In this document: positions 13,830 to 20,882 of the stretch, piece after piece
Layout: each line of letters begins with the position of its first letter
Numbering within the stretch: position 1 is the first letter of the stretch
NCBI GenBank assembly: GCA_035515515.1
Contig: DATJBC010000177.1
Span: 1 to 23,007 of the forward strand
Reading direction: 5' to 3'
Length of the DNA stretch: 23,007 bases
DNA from: DATJBC01 sp035515515
Lineage (GTDB): Bacteria; Actinomycetota; Acidimicrobiia; Acidimicrobiales; UBA8190
Position numbers and translations under genes: made by a program
The notes under the pieces: model-generated
What the model was told of the DNA's origin: nothing
The model's input: only the letters and a program-made list of their open reading frames with translations
Databases searched by the model: none

Positions 13830-15259
13830 CCGCGGCCCCGGTAGGTGGCCCTGGGGCCCGACGCCTCCTTGTTGAGGCGCTTGGTGAGGTGCAGCCCCTC
13901 CAGGATGAGCTCGGCGGCGGCGGCCACCGCCCCGGGGGTCTCGCCGCCCGCCAGGGCGAGCACGGGCCCCTCCAGGGCGGGGACCTGGGCCAGCATCTCG
14001 CCGTAGGCGGCGGCCGGCAGGTCGTCGCCGGCGTGCACGACCTCGCGCTCGTCGAAGGCCGCCACCACCGCCCCGAGCTGCTCGGTGGGGCAGCGTCGGC
14101 GGAACACCGCCAGCACGGCCGCCGACAGCAGCCCCTGGAGGATGCGCTCCTCGCGCCCCTCCTCGAGCGCCTCGATCTCGATCTTGCCCTGGGTGGAGGA
14201 GACCAGGGCGCTGAGGTCGCTGATGCGGGGCACGGCGTCGGCCTCCCCCAGGCGCAGGGACCGGCGCACGGCGTTGGCGGCCAGGGTCTCGTAGTTGGAG
14301 ATGCTGAGGCGCACCGACACGCCCGAGCGCTGGTTGACGTGCGGGCTCTGGCGGGCGAGCTGCGACATCTCGGCCACCACCTCGGCCATGAAGTCGGGGA
14401 CCTCCACCCGGGGGCCGTCGCCCGGCGCCGAGGGCCGGGCCTCCTGGTGCATGATGGCCAGCTCGGTCTCGGTGTCCATGGGGTAGTGGGTGCGGATCTG
14501 GGCGCCGAAGCGGTCCTTGAGGGGGGTGATGATGCGCCCCCGGTTGGTGTAGTCCTCGGGGTTGGCCGTGGCCACCAGCACGATGTCGAGGGGGAGGCGC
14601 ACGGTGAAGCCCCGCACCTGCACGTCGCGCTCCTCGAGCACGTTGAGCAGGCCCACCTGGATGCGCTCGGCCAGGTCGGGCAGCTCGTTGACGGCGAAGA
14701 TGCCCCGGTTCGAGCGCGGCACCAGGCCGAAGTGCAGCGTCATCTCGTCCGACAGGTAGCGCCCCTCGGCCACCTTGATGGGGTCGACCTCGCCGATGAG
14801 GTCGGCGATGGAGGTGTCCGGCGTGGCCAGCTTCTCCGAGAAGCGCACGTCGCGGTGCACCCAGGCGATGGGGGCGTCGTCGCCCGCCTCGGCCACGAGC
14901 TCCCGGGCCGGGCGCGACACCGGCTGGTAGGGGTCGTCGCGGATCTCGGAGCCCGCCACCACGGGGATCCACTCGTCGAGGAGGTCGGTGAGCGAGCGCA
15001 CGATGCGGGTCTTGGCCTGGCCCCGCTCCCCCAGGAGGATGATGTCGTGCCCGGCCAGGAGGGCGTTCTCCAGCTGGGGCAGCACGGTGTCGTCGAAGCC
15101 GATGACCCCCTCCACCAGAGGCTCCCCGGCGGCGATGCGGCGGGCCGCGTTGCGGCGGATCTCCTCGTGGACGGGCAGGGACCGCCACCCCGAGGACCGC
15201 AGGGCGCCGAGCGTGGCGGGGAGGTCCGCGGGGGGGTCGGGCGGGATGATGGCGCGCAT
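13826..15259 (-). CDS. MoxR / magnesium-chelatase-type AAA+ ATPase
   Basis: 477 residues. Walker A is GERGQAKT (77-84). The Walker B region reads GIFAVNELPDL, with N191-E192 where Asp-Glu is usual; I recall this Asn as normal in this chelatase-like subfamily. Sensor 1 is in ATANPEDY (N233), and the arginine finger region is PLKDRFG (R250). Thus ATP binding and hydrolysis are plausible. The C-terminal 170 residues are helical. It works with the VWA protein encoded directly downstream (ATGA overlap). The ATG at 15259 lies 7 bases after a TAGGCT box, so the transcript is probably leaderless and the pair is one operon. It diverges from the sdh operon. No gene for cobalamin, chlorophyll or carbon monoxide metabolism is adjacent that would name the client. 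Confidence 0.9.
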   Translation of the reverse strand: MRAIIPPDPPADLPATLGALRSSGWRSLPVHEEIRRNAARRIAAGEPLVEGVIGFDDTVLPQLENALLAGHDIILLGERGQAKTRIVRSLTDLLDEWIPVVAGSEIRDDPYQPVSRPARELVAEAGDDAPIAWVHRDVRFSEKLATPDTSIADLIGEVDPIKVAEGRYLSDEMTLHFGLVPRSNRGIFAVNELPDLAERIQVGLLNVLEERDVQVRGFTVRLPLDIVLVATANPEDYTNRGRIITPLKDRFGAQIRTHYPMDTETELAIMHQEARPSAPGDGPRVEVPDFMAEVVAEMSQLARQSPHVNQRSGVSVRLSISNYETLAANAVRRSLRLGEADAVPRISDLSALVSSTQGKIEIEALEEGREERILQGLLSAAVLAVFRRRCPTEQLGAVVAAFDEREVVHAGDDLPAAAYGEMLAQVPALEGPVLALAGGETPGAVAAAAELILEGLHLTKRLNKEASGPRATYRGRG

Positions 15260-15266
15260 GGCGGCG

Positions 15267-15272
15267 AGCCTA
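15267..15272 (-). promoter_or_regulatory. Putative leaderless -10 box (TAGGCT) of the AAA-VWA operon
   Basis: TAGGCT on the minus strand, 7 bases (CGCCGCC) before the ATG at 15259. It is the same hexamer and spacing as at the DivIVA-like gene. Confidence 0.55.
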
Positions 15273-15373
15273 CGCCCGCCCGACAGCGCGTCGAGCCGCG
15301 TGGGGGCGGCCCGCGGGCCCCGGATCTGGTGCGCAGGTGTTCCCAGGTGGAAGGATGATGGACCGTCGGAGCC

Positions 15374-15389
15374 CGGGCGACGTCGCCCG
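15374..15389. promoter_or_regulatory. 16-base perfect palindrome upstream of the sdh operon (operator candidate)
   Basis: CGGGCGACGTCGCCCG is a perfect palindrome, centred 92 bases before the sdhC start and about 115 bases from the divergent ATPase start. It is built around GACGTC. It could be a dimer operator for either operon or a leader hairpin; GC-rich DNA makes such palindromes less surprising. The rest of the 214-base interval (15260-15473) shows no clear sdh promoter; GATGAT at 15355-15360 is a weak -10 candidate. Confidence 0.35.
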
Positions 15390-15473
15390 CCCCCTCGAGG
15401 CGACGGGCCGGGCCGGTGCGAGTGGGAGGGTGGCCGCCGCGCGCCGAGGGACCCGAGGGAGGACGACGAGGGC

Positions 15474-16301
15474 GTGAGTACCACACTCGAGGACCAGAAG
15501 CCTGTCCCGGTCGAACTGGGCGGGGTGCGGGGTGGCCCCGACGTCCGCACGCTGCGCCGGGACCGGTGGTGGCGCAACCCCACGGCCACGGTGGTGTTCC
15601 TGACCGTGGTCGTCGTCTACCTGACCTGGGCGACCTTCCAGAACGCCAACTACTACGTGGGCCAGGGCATGCACCGGGACCTCATCTCCCCCCTCTACTC
15701 CCCGTGCGTGGTGGGCAGCTGCGTGAGCGGGGCCCGCAGCCTCTTCGACCTGGGCTGGTGGCAGATCACCCCGGCGCTCATCGCCCTGGCCATACCGGGG
15801 GGGTTCCGCCTCACCTGCTACTACTACCGCAAGGCCTACTACCGGGGCTTCTGGCAGTCGCCGCCGGCGTGCGGCGTGTCCGACGGCCACACCCGCTACA
15901 CGGGCGAGACCCGCTTCCCCCTGGTCCTGCAGAACCTGCACCGCTACTTCTTCGTGCTCGCCCTCATCCAGAACGTCATCCTCACCATCGACGCCGTGGT
16001 GGCCTTCCGCCTGCCGGGCGGGGGCGGCTACGGGTTGACGATCGGCACCCTCGTGCTCGTGGTCAACGCCGTGTTCCTGTGGCTGTACTCCCTGTCCTGC
16101 CACGCCTGCCGGCACCTGAGCGGAGGGCACGTGAACCGCTTCTCCAAGCACCCCGTGCGCTACCGGCTGTGGAAGTTCGTCACGCCCCTCAACGCCCGCC
16201 ACATGCAGATCGCCTGGGCCAGCCTGGCCGTGGTGGCCCTGGCCGACCTGTACGTGCGCCTGGTGGCCAGCGGCGCCTTCCACGACCCCAAGATCTTCTG
16301 A
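15474..16301 (+). CDS. sdhC: Succinate dehydrogenase membrane anchor, mycobacterial Sdh1 type
   Basis: 275 residues from the GTG at 15474. There are about five membrane segments (roughly 38-58, 97-113, 152-175, 186-208, 245-265). It matches the single-subunit anchor of actinobacterial Sdh1 (M. tuberculosis Rv0249c is 273 residues), which passes electrons from SdhAB to menaquinone. A membrane-embedded Rieske-type [2Fe-2S] cluster has been reported in M. smegmatis Sdh1. Here the Cys/His candidates are C115 in RLTCYYYRKAYYRGFW, C133 in SPPACGV, and C209-H210-A-C212-R-H214; H156 and H243 are further candidate metal or haem ligands. Which residues bind what cannot be decided by eye. The gene order anchor-flavoprotein-FeS is the same as in Rv0249c-Rv0248c-Rv0247c. 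sdhA follows after 17 bases. Confidence 0.88.
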   Translation: MSTTLEDQKPVPVELGGVRGGPDVRTLRRDRWWRNPTATVVFLTVVVVYLTWATFQNANYYVGQGMHRDLISPLYSPCVVGSCVSGARSLFDLGWWQITPALIALAIPGGFRLTCYYYRKAYYRGFWQSPPACGVSDGHTRYTGETRFPLVLQNLHRYFFVLALIQNVILTIDAVVAFRLPGGGGYGLTIGTLVLVVNAVFLWLYSLSCHACRHLSGGHVNRFSKHPVRYRLWKFVTPLNARHMQIAWASLAVVALADLYVRLVASGAFHDPKIF

Positions 16302-16318
16302 GCACGGGCGCCCGCACC

Positions 16319-18124
16319 ATGGCCGACCACGAGACCCACGACTACGACGTCGTCGTCATCGGCGCCGGCGGGGCGGGCCTGCGGGCCGCCATCGAGGCGT
16401 GCGAGATGGGCCAGCGCACCGCCCTGGTGTGCAAGTCGCTGCTGGGCAAGGCGCACACCGTCATGGCCGAGGGGGGCGCGGCGGCGGCCATGGGCAACGT
16501 GTGGCCGGAGGACAACTGGCAGGTCCACTTCCGCGACACCATGCGGGGCGGGAAGATGCTCAACAACTGGCGCATGGCCCAGCTGCACGCCCAGGAGGCC
16601 CCCGACCGCATCTACGAGCTGGAGCGCTGGGGGGCGCTGTTCGACCGCACCACCGACGGCCGCATCCTCCAGCGCGACTTCGGCGGCCACCGCTACGCCC
16701 GCCTGGCGCACGTGGGCGACCGCACGGGCCTGGAGCTCATCCGCACCCTCCAGCAGCGCGCCGTGGCCCTGGACATCGACGTGTTCATGGAGTGCAAGGT
16801 CCTGCGGCTGGTGAAGGACGCCGAGGGGACGGTGTCCGCCGCGGTGGGCTACCGGCGCCCCACCGGCGACGCCGTGGTCTTCAAGGCCAAGGCCTTCGTG
16901 CTCGCCACGGGGAGCATCGGCAAGTCGTGGCTGTACACGTCCAACTCCTGGGAGTCCACCGGCGACGGGCACGCCATGGCGGCGTGGGCCGGGGCGGACC
17001 TCATCGACATGGAGTTCGTGCAGTTCCACCCCACGGGCATGGTGTGGCCCCTGTCGGTGCGGGGGATCCTCGTCACCGAGGGGGTGCGGGGGGACGGCGG
17101 CGTCCTGCGCAACACCGACGGGCGCCGCTTCATGTTCGACTACATCCCCAAGATGTTCGCGGCGGAGACGGCCGACACCGAGGAGGAGGCCGACCGCTGG
17201 TACGACGACCACATCAACAACCGCCGGCCCCCCGAGCTCCTGCCGCGCGACGAGGTCGCCCGCTCGATCAACTCCGAGGTCAAGGCGGGCCGGGGCGGGC
17301 CGCACGGCGGCGTGTTCCTCGACATCGCCACCCGGCGCAGCCCCGAGTACATCCGGCGCCGCCTGCCGTCGATGTACCACCAGTTCATGGAGCTGGCCGG
17401 GGTGGACATCACCGCCTCCCCCATGGAGGTCGGACCCACGTGCCACTACATGATGGGCGGGGTGCGGGTCGACGCCGACACCGAGCGCTCCACGGTGTCG
17501 GGCCTCTACGCCGCCGGCGAGGTGGCGGGGGGCATGCACGGCGCCAACCGCCTGGGCGGCAACTCGCTGTCGGACCTCCTCGTCTTCGGCCGGCGCGCCG
17601 GCAAGGCGGCGGCGGAGTTCGCCCAGGGCCGGACGGGCGCCCCCGCCGCCGACGCGGGCGAGGTGGCCGCGGTCGTGGCCGACGCCGAGGCCCCCCTGGC
17701 ACGCGCCGGGGGCGAGAGCCCCTACGAGGTGCACCACGACCTGCAGCGCACCATGCAGGACCTGGTGGGCATCATCCGCACCGACGCCGAGCTGCGCCAG
17801 GCCCTCGAGGAGCTCGACGTGCTGGACGAGCGGGCCGCCCGCGTGTCGGTGCCGGGGGGCCGCGCCTACAACCCGGGCTGGAACCTCGCCACCGACCTTC
17901 CCGCCATGCTGACGGTGTCGCGCATGGTCGCCTCGGGCGCCCTGGAGCGCCGCGAGAGCAGGGGCGGGCACACCCGCGAGGACTATCCCGCCGCCGACAT
18001 CGAGTTCGGGGGGGTCAACCTCGTGCAGCGCATCGACGCCGAGGGGTCTTACACCCTCGAGCGCGAGGACCTTCCCGTGATGCCGCCCGAGCTGCGGGCG
18101 CTGTTCGAGGAGGACGTCCACTGA
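16319..18124 (+). CDS. sdhA: Succinate dehydrogenase flavoprotein subunit
   Basis: 601 residues. It oxidises succinate to fumarate at the cytoplasmic face and passes electrons to SdhB. Rossmann FAD motif V-I-G-A-G-G-A-G (13-20). The covalent-FAD His is H46 in KAHTVMAEGG. Substrate residues include H237 in QFHPTG, R257 region (TEGVRGDGG), R315 in RDEVAR, and the His in PTCHYMMGG. The FAD-binding C-terminal motif HGANRLGGNSLSDLLVFG is intact. All catalytic elements are present, so it is an active enzyme. Fumarate reductase activity cannot be separated by sequence, but the Sdh1-type anchor favours succinate oxidation. Its TGA stop shares one base with the ATG of sdhB (TGATG), giving translational coupling. 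Confidence 0.96.
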   Translation: MADHETHDYDVVVIGAGGAGLRAAIEACEMGQRTALVCKSLLGKAHTVMAEGGAAAAMGNVWPEDNWQVHFRDTMRGGKMLNNWRMAQLHAQEAPDRIYELERWGALFDRTTDGRILQRDFGGHRYARLAHVGDRTGLELIRTLQQRAVALDIDVFMECKVLRLVKDAEGTVSAAVGYRRPTGDAVVFKAKAFVLATGSIGKSWLYTSNSWESTGDGHAMAAWAGADLIDMEFVQFHPTGMVWPLSVRGILVTEGVRGDGGVLRNTDGRRFMFDYIPKMFAAETADTEEEADRWYDDHINNRRPPELLPRDEVARSINSEVKAGRGGPHGGVFLDIATRRSPEYIRRRLPSMYHQFMELAGVDITASPMEVGPTCHYMMGGVRVDADTERSTVSGLYAAGEVAGGMHGANRLGGNSLSDLLVFGRRAGKAAAEFAQGRTGAPAADAGEVAAVVADAEAPLARAGGESPYEVHHDLQRTMQDLVGIIRTDAELRQALEELDVLDERAARVSVPGGRAYNPGWNLATDLPAMLTVSRMVASGALERRESRGGHTREDYPAADIEFGGVNLVQRIDAEGSYTLEREDLPVMPPELRALFEEDVH

Positions 18125-19005
18125 TGGCCGACACCACGACGGGCCGGGAGACGCCCGCCGCCGGGCCCTCGACGGGGCCTGCGCACGTCACCATGCAGGT
18201 GTGGCGCGGGGACCACGACGGGGGGAGCTTCACCGAGTACGTCATGCCCGCCGTGGAGGGCGAGGTGGTCCTGGACGTCGTCCACCGCATCCAGGCCGGG
18301 CCCGCCCCCGACCTGGCGTGCCGGTGGAACTGCAAGGCGGGCAAATGCGGCTCGTGCTCGGCCGAGATCAACGGCCTGCCCCGCCTCATGTGCATGACCC
18401 GCATGGACCAGCTCCCCCCCGACGAGCCCGTGACCGTGGCCCCCATGCGCACGTTCCCCATCATCCGCGACCTGGTCACCGACGTGTCGTTCAACTACGA
18501 GATGGCCCGGCAGCTGCCACCGTTCAGCCCCGGCCCCCCCGAGCCCGACGGCACCTACCGCATGATGCAGGTCGACATCGAGCGCGGCCAGGAATTCCGC
18601 AAGTGCATCGAGTGCTTCATGTGCCAGGACGTCTGCCACGTGATCCGGGACCACGAGGAGAACAAGCCGCACTACGCGGGCCCCCGCCTCTTCATCCGGG
18701 CCATGGAGCTCGAGTCGCACCCCCTCGACACCGACGACCGCCGCGAGCTGGTCCGCCGCCACCTGGGCGTCGGCTACTGCAACATCACCAAGTGCTGCAC
18801 CGAGGTGTGCCCCGAGCACATCAAGATCACCGACAACGGCATCATCCCGCTCAAGGAGCGTGTGGTGGACGCCTCCTACGACCCCGTGGCCTGGCTGGGG
18901 CGCCGCATCCTGCGCCGCACCAAGTCGAGCGCCGCGGAGTCGGGGCGCCGGGCCCCCGCCCAACGCGCCGCGGCCCCCGGCGCGCCCTCCGACGGCGCCG
19001 GCTGA
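18124..19005 (+). CDS. sdhB: Succinate dehydrogenase iron-sulfur subunit
   Basis: 293 residues, somewhat longer than the 230-260 usual in proteobacteria because of Ala/Pro-rich tails at both ends. It relays electrons from FAD to the membrane anchor. [2Fe-2S] cluster: C66/C70, C75, C78 and C90. [4Fe-4S] cluster: C161-IE-C164-FM-C167-QDV-C171. [3Fe-4S] cluster: C219, C225 (or adjacent C224) and C229 in CNITKCCTEVCP. The residue after C171 is His rather than the Pro typical of E. coli SdhB, as I recall for Sdh1-type subunits. The C-terminal 40 residues are low-complexity Arg/Ala/Pro/Ser. The start codon overlaps the sdhA stop. An SCP2-like gene follows after 13 bases and is probably in the same transcript. 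Confidence 0.95.
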   Translation: MADTTTGRETPAAGPSTGPAHVTMQVWRGDHDGGSFTEYVMPAVEGEVVLDVVHRIQAGPAPDLACRWNCKAGKCGSCSAEINGLPRLMCMTRMDQLPPDEPVTVAPMRTFPIIRDLVTDVSFNYEMARQLPPFSPGPPEPDGTYRMMQVDIERGQEFRKCIECFMCQDVCHVIRDHEENKPHYAGPRLFIRAMELESHPLDTDDRRELVRRHLGVGYCNITKCCTEVCPEHIKITDNGIIPLKERVVDASYDPVAWLGRRILRRTKSSAAESGRRAPAQRAAAPGAPSDGAG

Positions 19006-19018
19006 CCCGCCCCGCTCC

Positions 19019-19459
19019 GTGGCGCGCTTTCTGAGCGGCGCGTGGATCGACGCCTTCAACAGCGCCGTGGCGGGCGTGGAGCTGGCAGCTCCGGGGCCCG
19101 CCGCCGGGCTCGCCACCCACGACGGGTCCTTCTCGGTCTGCCAGGTGGTGACGGGCGGGCCCGGCGGCGAGGTGCGCGCCACCCTGTCGGTGCGCGACGG
19201 CCGGGCGCGCATGGCCCCCGGTGACGCCCCGGCCGACGTCACCATCCGCTTGAGCTGGGACGACGCCGTGGCCATGGCGAGCGGGACGCTGTCCCCGGGC
19301 GACGCCATCGCCGCGGGACGGGTGCGGGTGCGCGGCGACCTGTCGGTCCTGGCCGAGTCCCAGGCGGTGCTGGGGGCCCTGGCACCGCACCTCGAGCCCC
19401 TGGCCGCCGAGACCGACTACGGGGGCCCGCCCCGGGTAGAGACAGACGCCCAGGACTAA
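19019..19459 (+). CDS. SCP2 sterol-binding-fold protein
   Basis: 146 residues from the GTG at 19019, 13 bases after sdhB. The pattern W-I-D-A-F-N at the start, alternating beta strands, then ADVTIRLSWDDAVAMASG-T-L-S-P-G-D-A-I-A-A-G-R-V-R-V-R-G-D match the SCP2/sterol-carrier-like fold (PF02036), a hydrophobic-pocket domain that binds lipids or acyl chains. No signal or membrane segment, so it is cytoplasmic. Linkage to the sdh operon is by position only; a lipid or quinone-related role is possible but not shown. The Pro-rich in-frame extension upstream is inside sdhB and is not used. Its TAA stop forms the start of a TAATCT hexamer, a candidate -10 for the next gene. Confidence 0.75.
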   Translation: MARFLSGAWIDAFNSAVAGVELAAPGPAAGLATHDGSFSVCQVVTGGPGGEVRATLSVRDGRARMAPGDAPADVTIRLSWDDAVAMASGTLSPGDAIAAGRVRVRGDLSVLAESQAVLGALAPHLEPLAAETDYGGPPRVETDAQD

Positions 19460-19462
19460 TCT
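19457..19462 (+). promoter_or_regulatory. Possible -10 box (TAATCT) for the small downstream gene
   Basis: TAATCT begins with the TAA stop of the SCP2-like gene and lies 50 bases before the ATG at 19513. It would give a leader of about 40 bases that includes the GGGAGGG ribosome-binding site. Weak evidence without a -35. Confidence 0.3.
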
Positions 19463-19512
19463 CGGCCTTGAGGGAGACGGCCCCGCATGGGCGCCGACCG
19501 AAGGGAGGGTTC

Positions 19513-19746
19513 ATGACCGTGCCCGGTGTGCTGGACGACCAGGCCCTTCGTCGTTACCGCGAGCTCCTCGACGCCGAGGACGCCGCCTTCGACGAGCTGG
19601 AGCATGCCTACGAGGAGGGCGACCGGGCCCACTTCGAGGCCGATCTCTCAGCCTGGCGCCAGTGCCTGGCGCGCAAGGTCGCCTTCCTGGAGCGCATGGG
19701 GATCGAGATCCCCCAGACGGCGCTCACGCAGCCGGCCACGCTCTGA
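19513..19746 (+). CDS. Small acidic helical hypothetical protein
   Basis: 77 residues. I do not recognise a family. It is mostly helical and acidic (YRELLDAEDAAFDELEHAYEEG, then FEADLSAWRQCLARKVAFLERMGIE), with one Cys and no membrane segment. The ATG at 19513 follows a strong AAGGGAGGG ribosome-binding site (19501-19509), which rules out the longer in-frame start at 19468. It lies 53 bases after the SCP2-like gene and converges on mdh across a hairpin. Codon use and composition look coding. Function unknown; a small helical-hairpin binding protein would fit the sequence. Confidence 0.7.
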   Translation: MTVPGVLDDQALRRYRELLDAEDAAFDELEHAYEEGDRAHFEADLSAWRQCLARKVAFLERMGIEIPQTALTQPATL

Positions 19747-19756
19747 CACGGCGCTG

Positions 19757-19779
19757 ACGGCGGCCGCCCGGGCCGCCGT
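19757..19779. terminator. Bidirectional hairpin between the small acidic gene and mdh
   Basis: A perfect 9-base stem, ACGGCGGCC (19757-19765) with GGCCGCCGT (19771-19779), and a GCCCG loop. It fills the 37-base gap between convergent stop codons. Flanking GCTGAC / GTCAGC could extend the stem with a bulge, again including the mdh stop. There is no U-tract. Confidence 0.6.
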
Positions 19780-19783
19780 GGCG

Positions 19784-20776
19784 TCAGCCCAGCAGGGCGC
19801 GCACCGCGGTGCGCTCCGACTCGAGCTCCTCGGTCGTGGCGGCCACGCGCTCCCGGGCGAAGGCGCTGTGCCCGAGGCCCTCGACCACCCGCCAGGTCGC
19901 GCCGTCGGAGCGCACGGGGAAGCCGAACACGAGCCCCTCGGGGGCGCCGTACTCGCCGTGGGACACCACCGCCAGCGAGACGCAGTCGTCGGCGGGGGTG
20001 GGGCGCACGATGCTGCGCACCGAGTCGACCACGGCGTTGGCGGCCGACGCCGCCGAGGACGCCCCCCGGGCCTCGATGATCCGGGCGCCGCGCTGCTGGA
20101 CGCTCGTGATGAACTCGCCCCGGAGCCACCCGGTGTCGCCCACGGCCTCCGCCGCGGGACGGCCGTCGACCCGGGCGTTCTCGAAGTCGGGGAACTGGGT
20201 CGAGGAGTGGTTGCCCCAGATCGCCATGTTGGTGACGGCCGCCACGGGGACGCCCGCCTTGTGGGCGAGCAGGCTCTGCGCCCGGTTCTGGTCGAGGCGG
20301 GTCATGGCGAACCACCGGTCGTCGGGCACCTCGGGGGCGTGCGCCCGGGCGATCAGGCAGTTGGTGTTGCAGGGGTTGCCCACCACCAGCACCCGCACGT
20401 CGGCCGCGGCGTGGGCGGCGATGGCCTCGCCCTGCGGGCCGAAGATCCCCCCGTTGACGGTGAGCAGGTCGTTGCGCTCCATGCCCGCCTTGCGGGGGAC
20501 CGACCCCACGAGCAGCGCCCACGACGTGCCGTCGAAGGCCGTCTTGGCCTCGGCGGTGGCCTCGATGCCGGCCAGGAGCGGGAAGGCGCAGTCGTCGAGC
20601 TCCATCACGACGCCTTCCAGCGCGCCCAGGGCGGGCTCGATCTCGAGGAGGCGCAGCACCACGGGCTGGTCCTCCCCCAGCATCTGGCCCGAGGCGATGC
20701 GGAACAGCAGCGAGTAGCCGATCTGGCCGGCGGCGCCGGTGACGGTGACGTGGACGGGGGGCTTGGTCGGGGCCAT
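19784..20776 (-). CDS. mdh: Malate dehydrogenase (NAD)
   Basis: 330 residues, the size of the cytosolic-type MDH found in actinobacteria. It interconverts malate and oxaloacetate. NAD-binding loop GAAGQIG (14-20); E46 after strand 2 (LLEIEPALGALEG) sets NAD preference. Substrate-binding Arg are R95 and R101 in GSVPRKAGMER, with R165 in TRLDQNRA; the catalytic pair is D162 and H190 (WGNHSSTQ). The PRKAGMER form of the active-site loop marks MDH rather than lactate dehydrogenase. The ATG at 20776 has GAGGAG about 7 bases upstream. The 106-base leader region towards icd holds three small tandem hairpins, the last of which contains the ribosome-binding site. icd lies upstream on the same strand. 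Confidence 0.95.
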   Translation of the reverse strand: MAPTKPPVHVTVTGAAGQIGYSLLFRIASGQMLGEDQPVVLRLLEIEPALGALEGVVMELDDCAFPLLAGIEATAEAKTAFDGTSWALLVGSVPRKAGMERNDLLTVNGGIFGPQGEAIAAHAAADVRVLVVGNPCNTNCLIARAHAPEVPDDRWFAMTRLDQNRAQSLLAHKAGVPVAAVTNMAIWGNHSSTQFPDFENARVDGRPAAEAVGDTGWLRGEFITSVQQRGARIIEARGASSAASAANAVVDSVRSIVRPTPADDCVSLAVVSHGEYGAPEGLVFGFPVRSDGATWRVVEGLGHSAFARERVAATTEELESERTAVRALLG

Positions 20777-20784
20777 GGGACTCT

Positions 20785-20852
20785 CCTCGTGGGATGCGGG
20801 GGCCTCTTCGGGATGCGAGGGCCTCGTCGGGTTGCGAGGCCTCAGGGGTGCG
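20785..20852 (-). repeat. Degenerate tandem repeat forming small hairpins in the mdh leader
   Basis: Three units of 18-19 bases (20785-20802, 20803-20821, 20822-20839) and a partial fourth (20840-20852). Each starts CCTC and contains GGGATGCGAGG or a near match on the + strand. On the mdh strand each unit can fold as CCTCG...CGAGG with an 8-10-base loop. The unit nearest mdh contains the GAGGAG ribosome-binding site. Confidence 0.6.
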
Positions 20853-20856
20853 CCGC

Positions 20857-20868
20857 CCGCCGCGGCGG
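20857..20868 (-). terminator. Possible hairpin after icd
   Basis: CCGCCGCGGCGG is a perfect 12-base palindrome 14 bases after the icd stop, within a run of G/C-only sequence. It may act as a terminator, but the composition makes this likely by chance and there is no U-tract. Confidence 0.25.
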
Positions 20869-20882
20869 CGGGGGCGGGGGCG

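Noticed and set aside
11799..15188. Single 1129-codon gene on the - strand
   Set aside because: The first 450 codons lie out of frame inside the AAA ATPase and are Arg/Gly/Pro-rich. The real VWA gene begins at the ATG at 13829, with an ATGA overlap.
15308..15319. GGCCCGCGGGCC palindrome
   Set aside because: Only G and C, short, and expected by chance in DNA of this composition.
16160..18121. Open frame of 653 codons on the - strand
   Set aside because: Antisense to sdhA, whose catalytic motifs are intact; His/Val/Gly-rich shadow translation.
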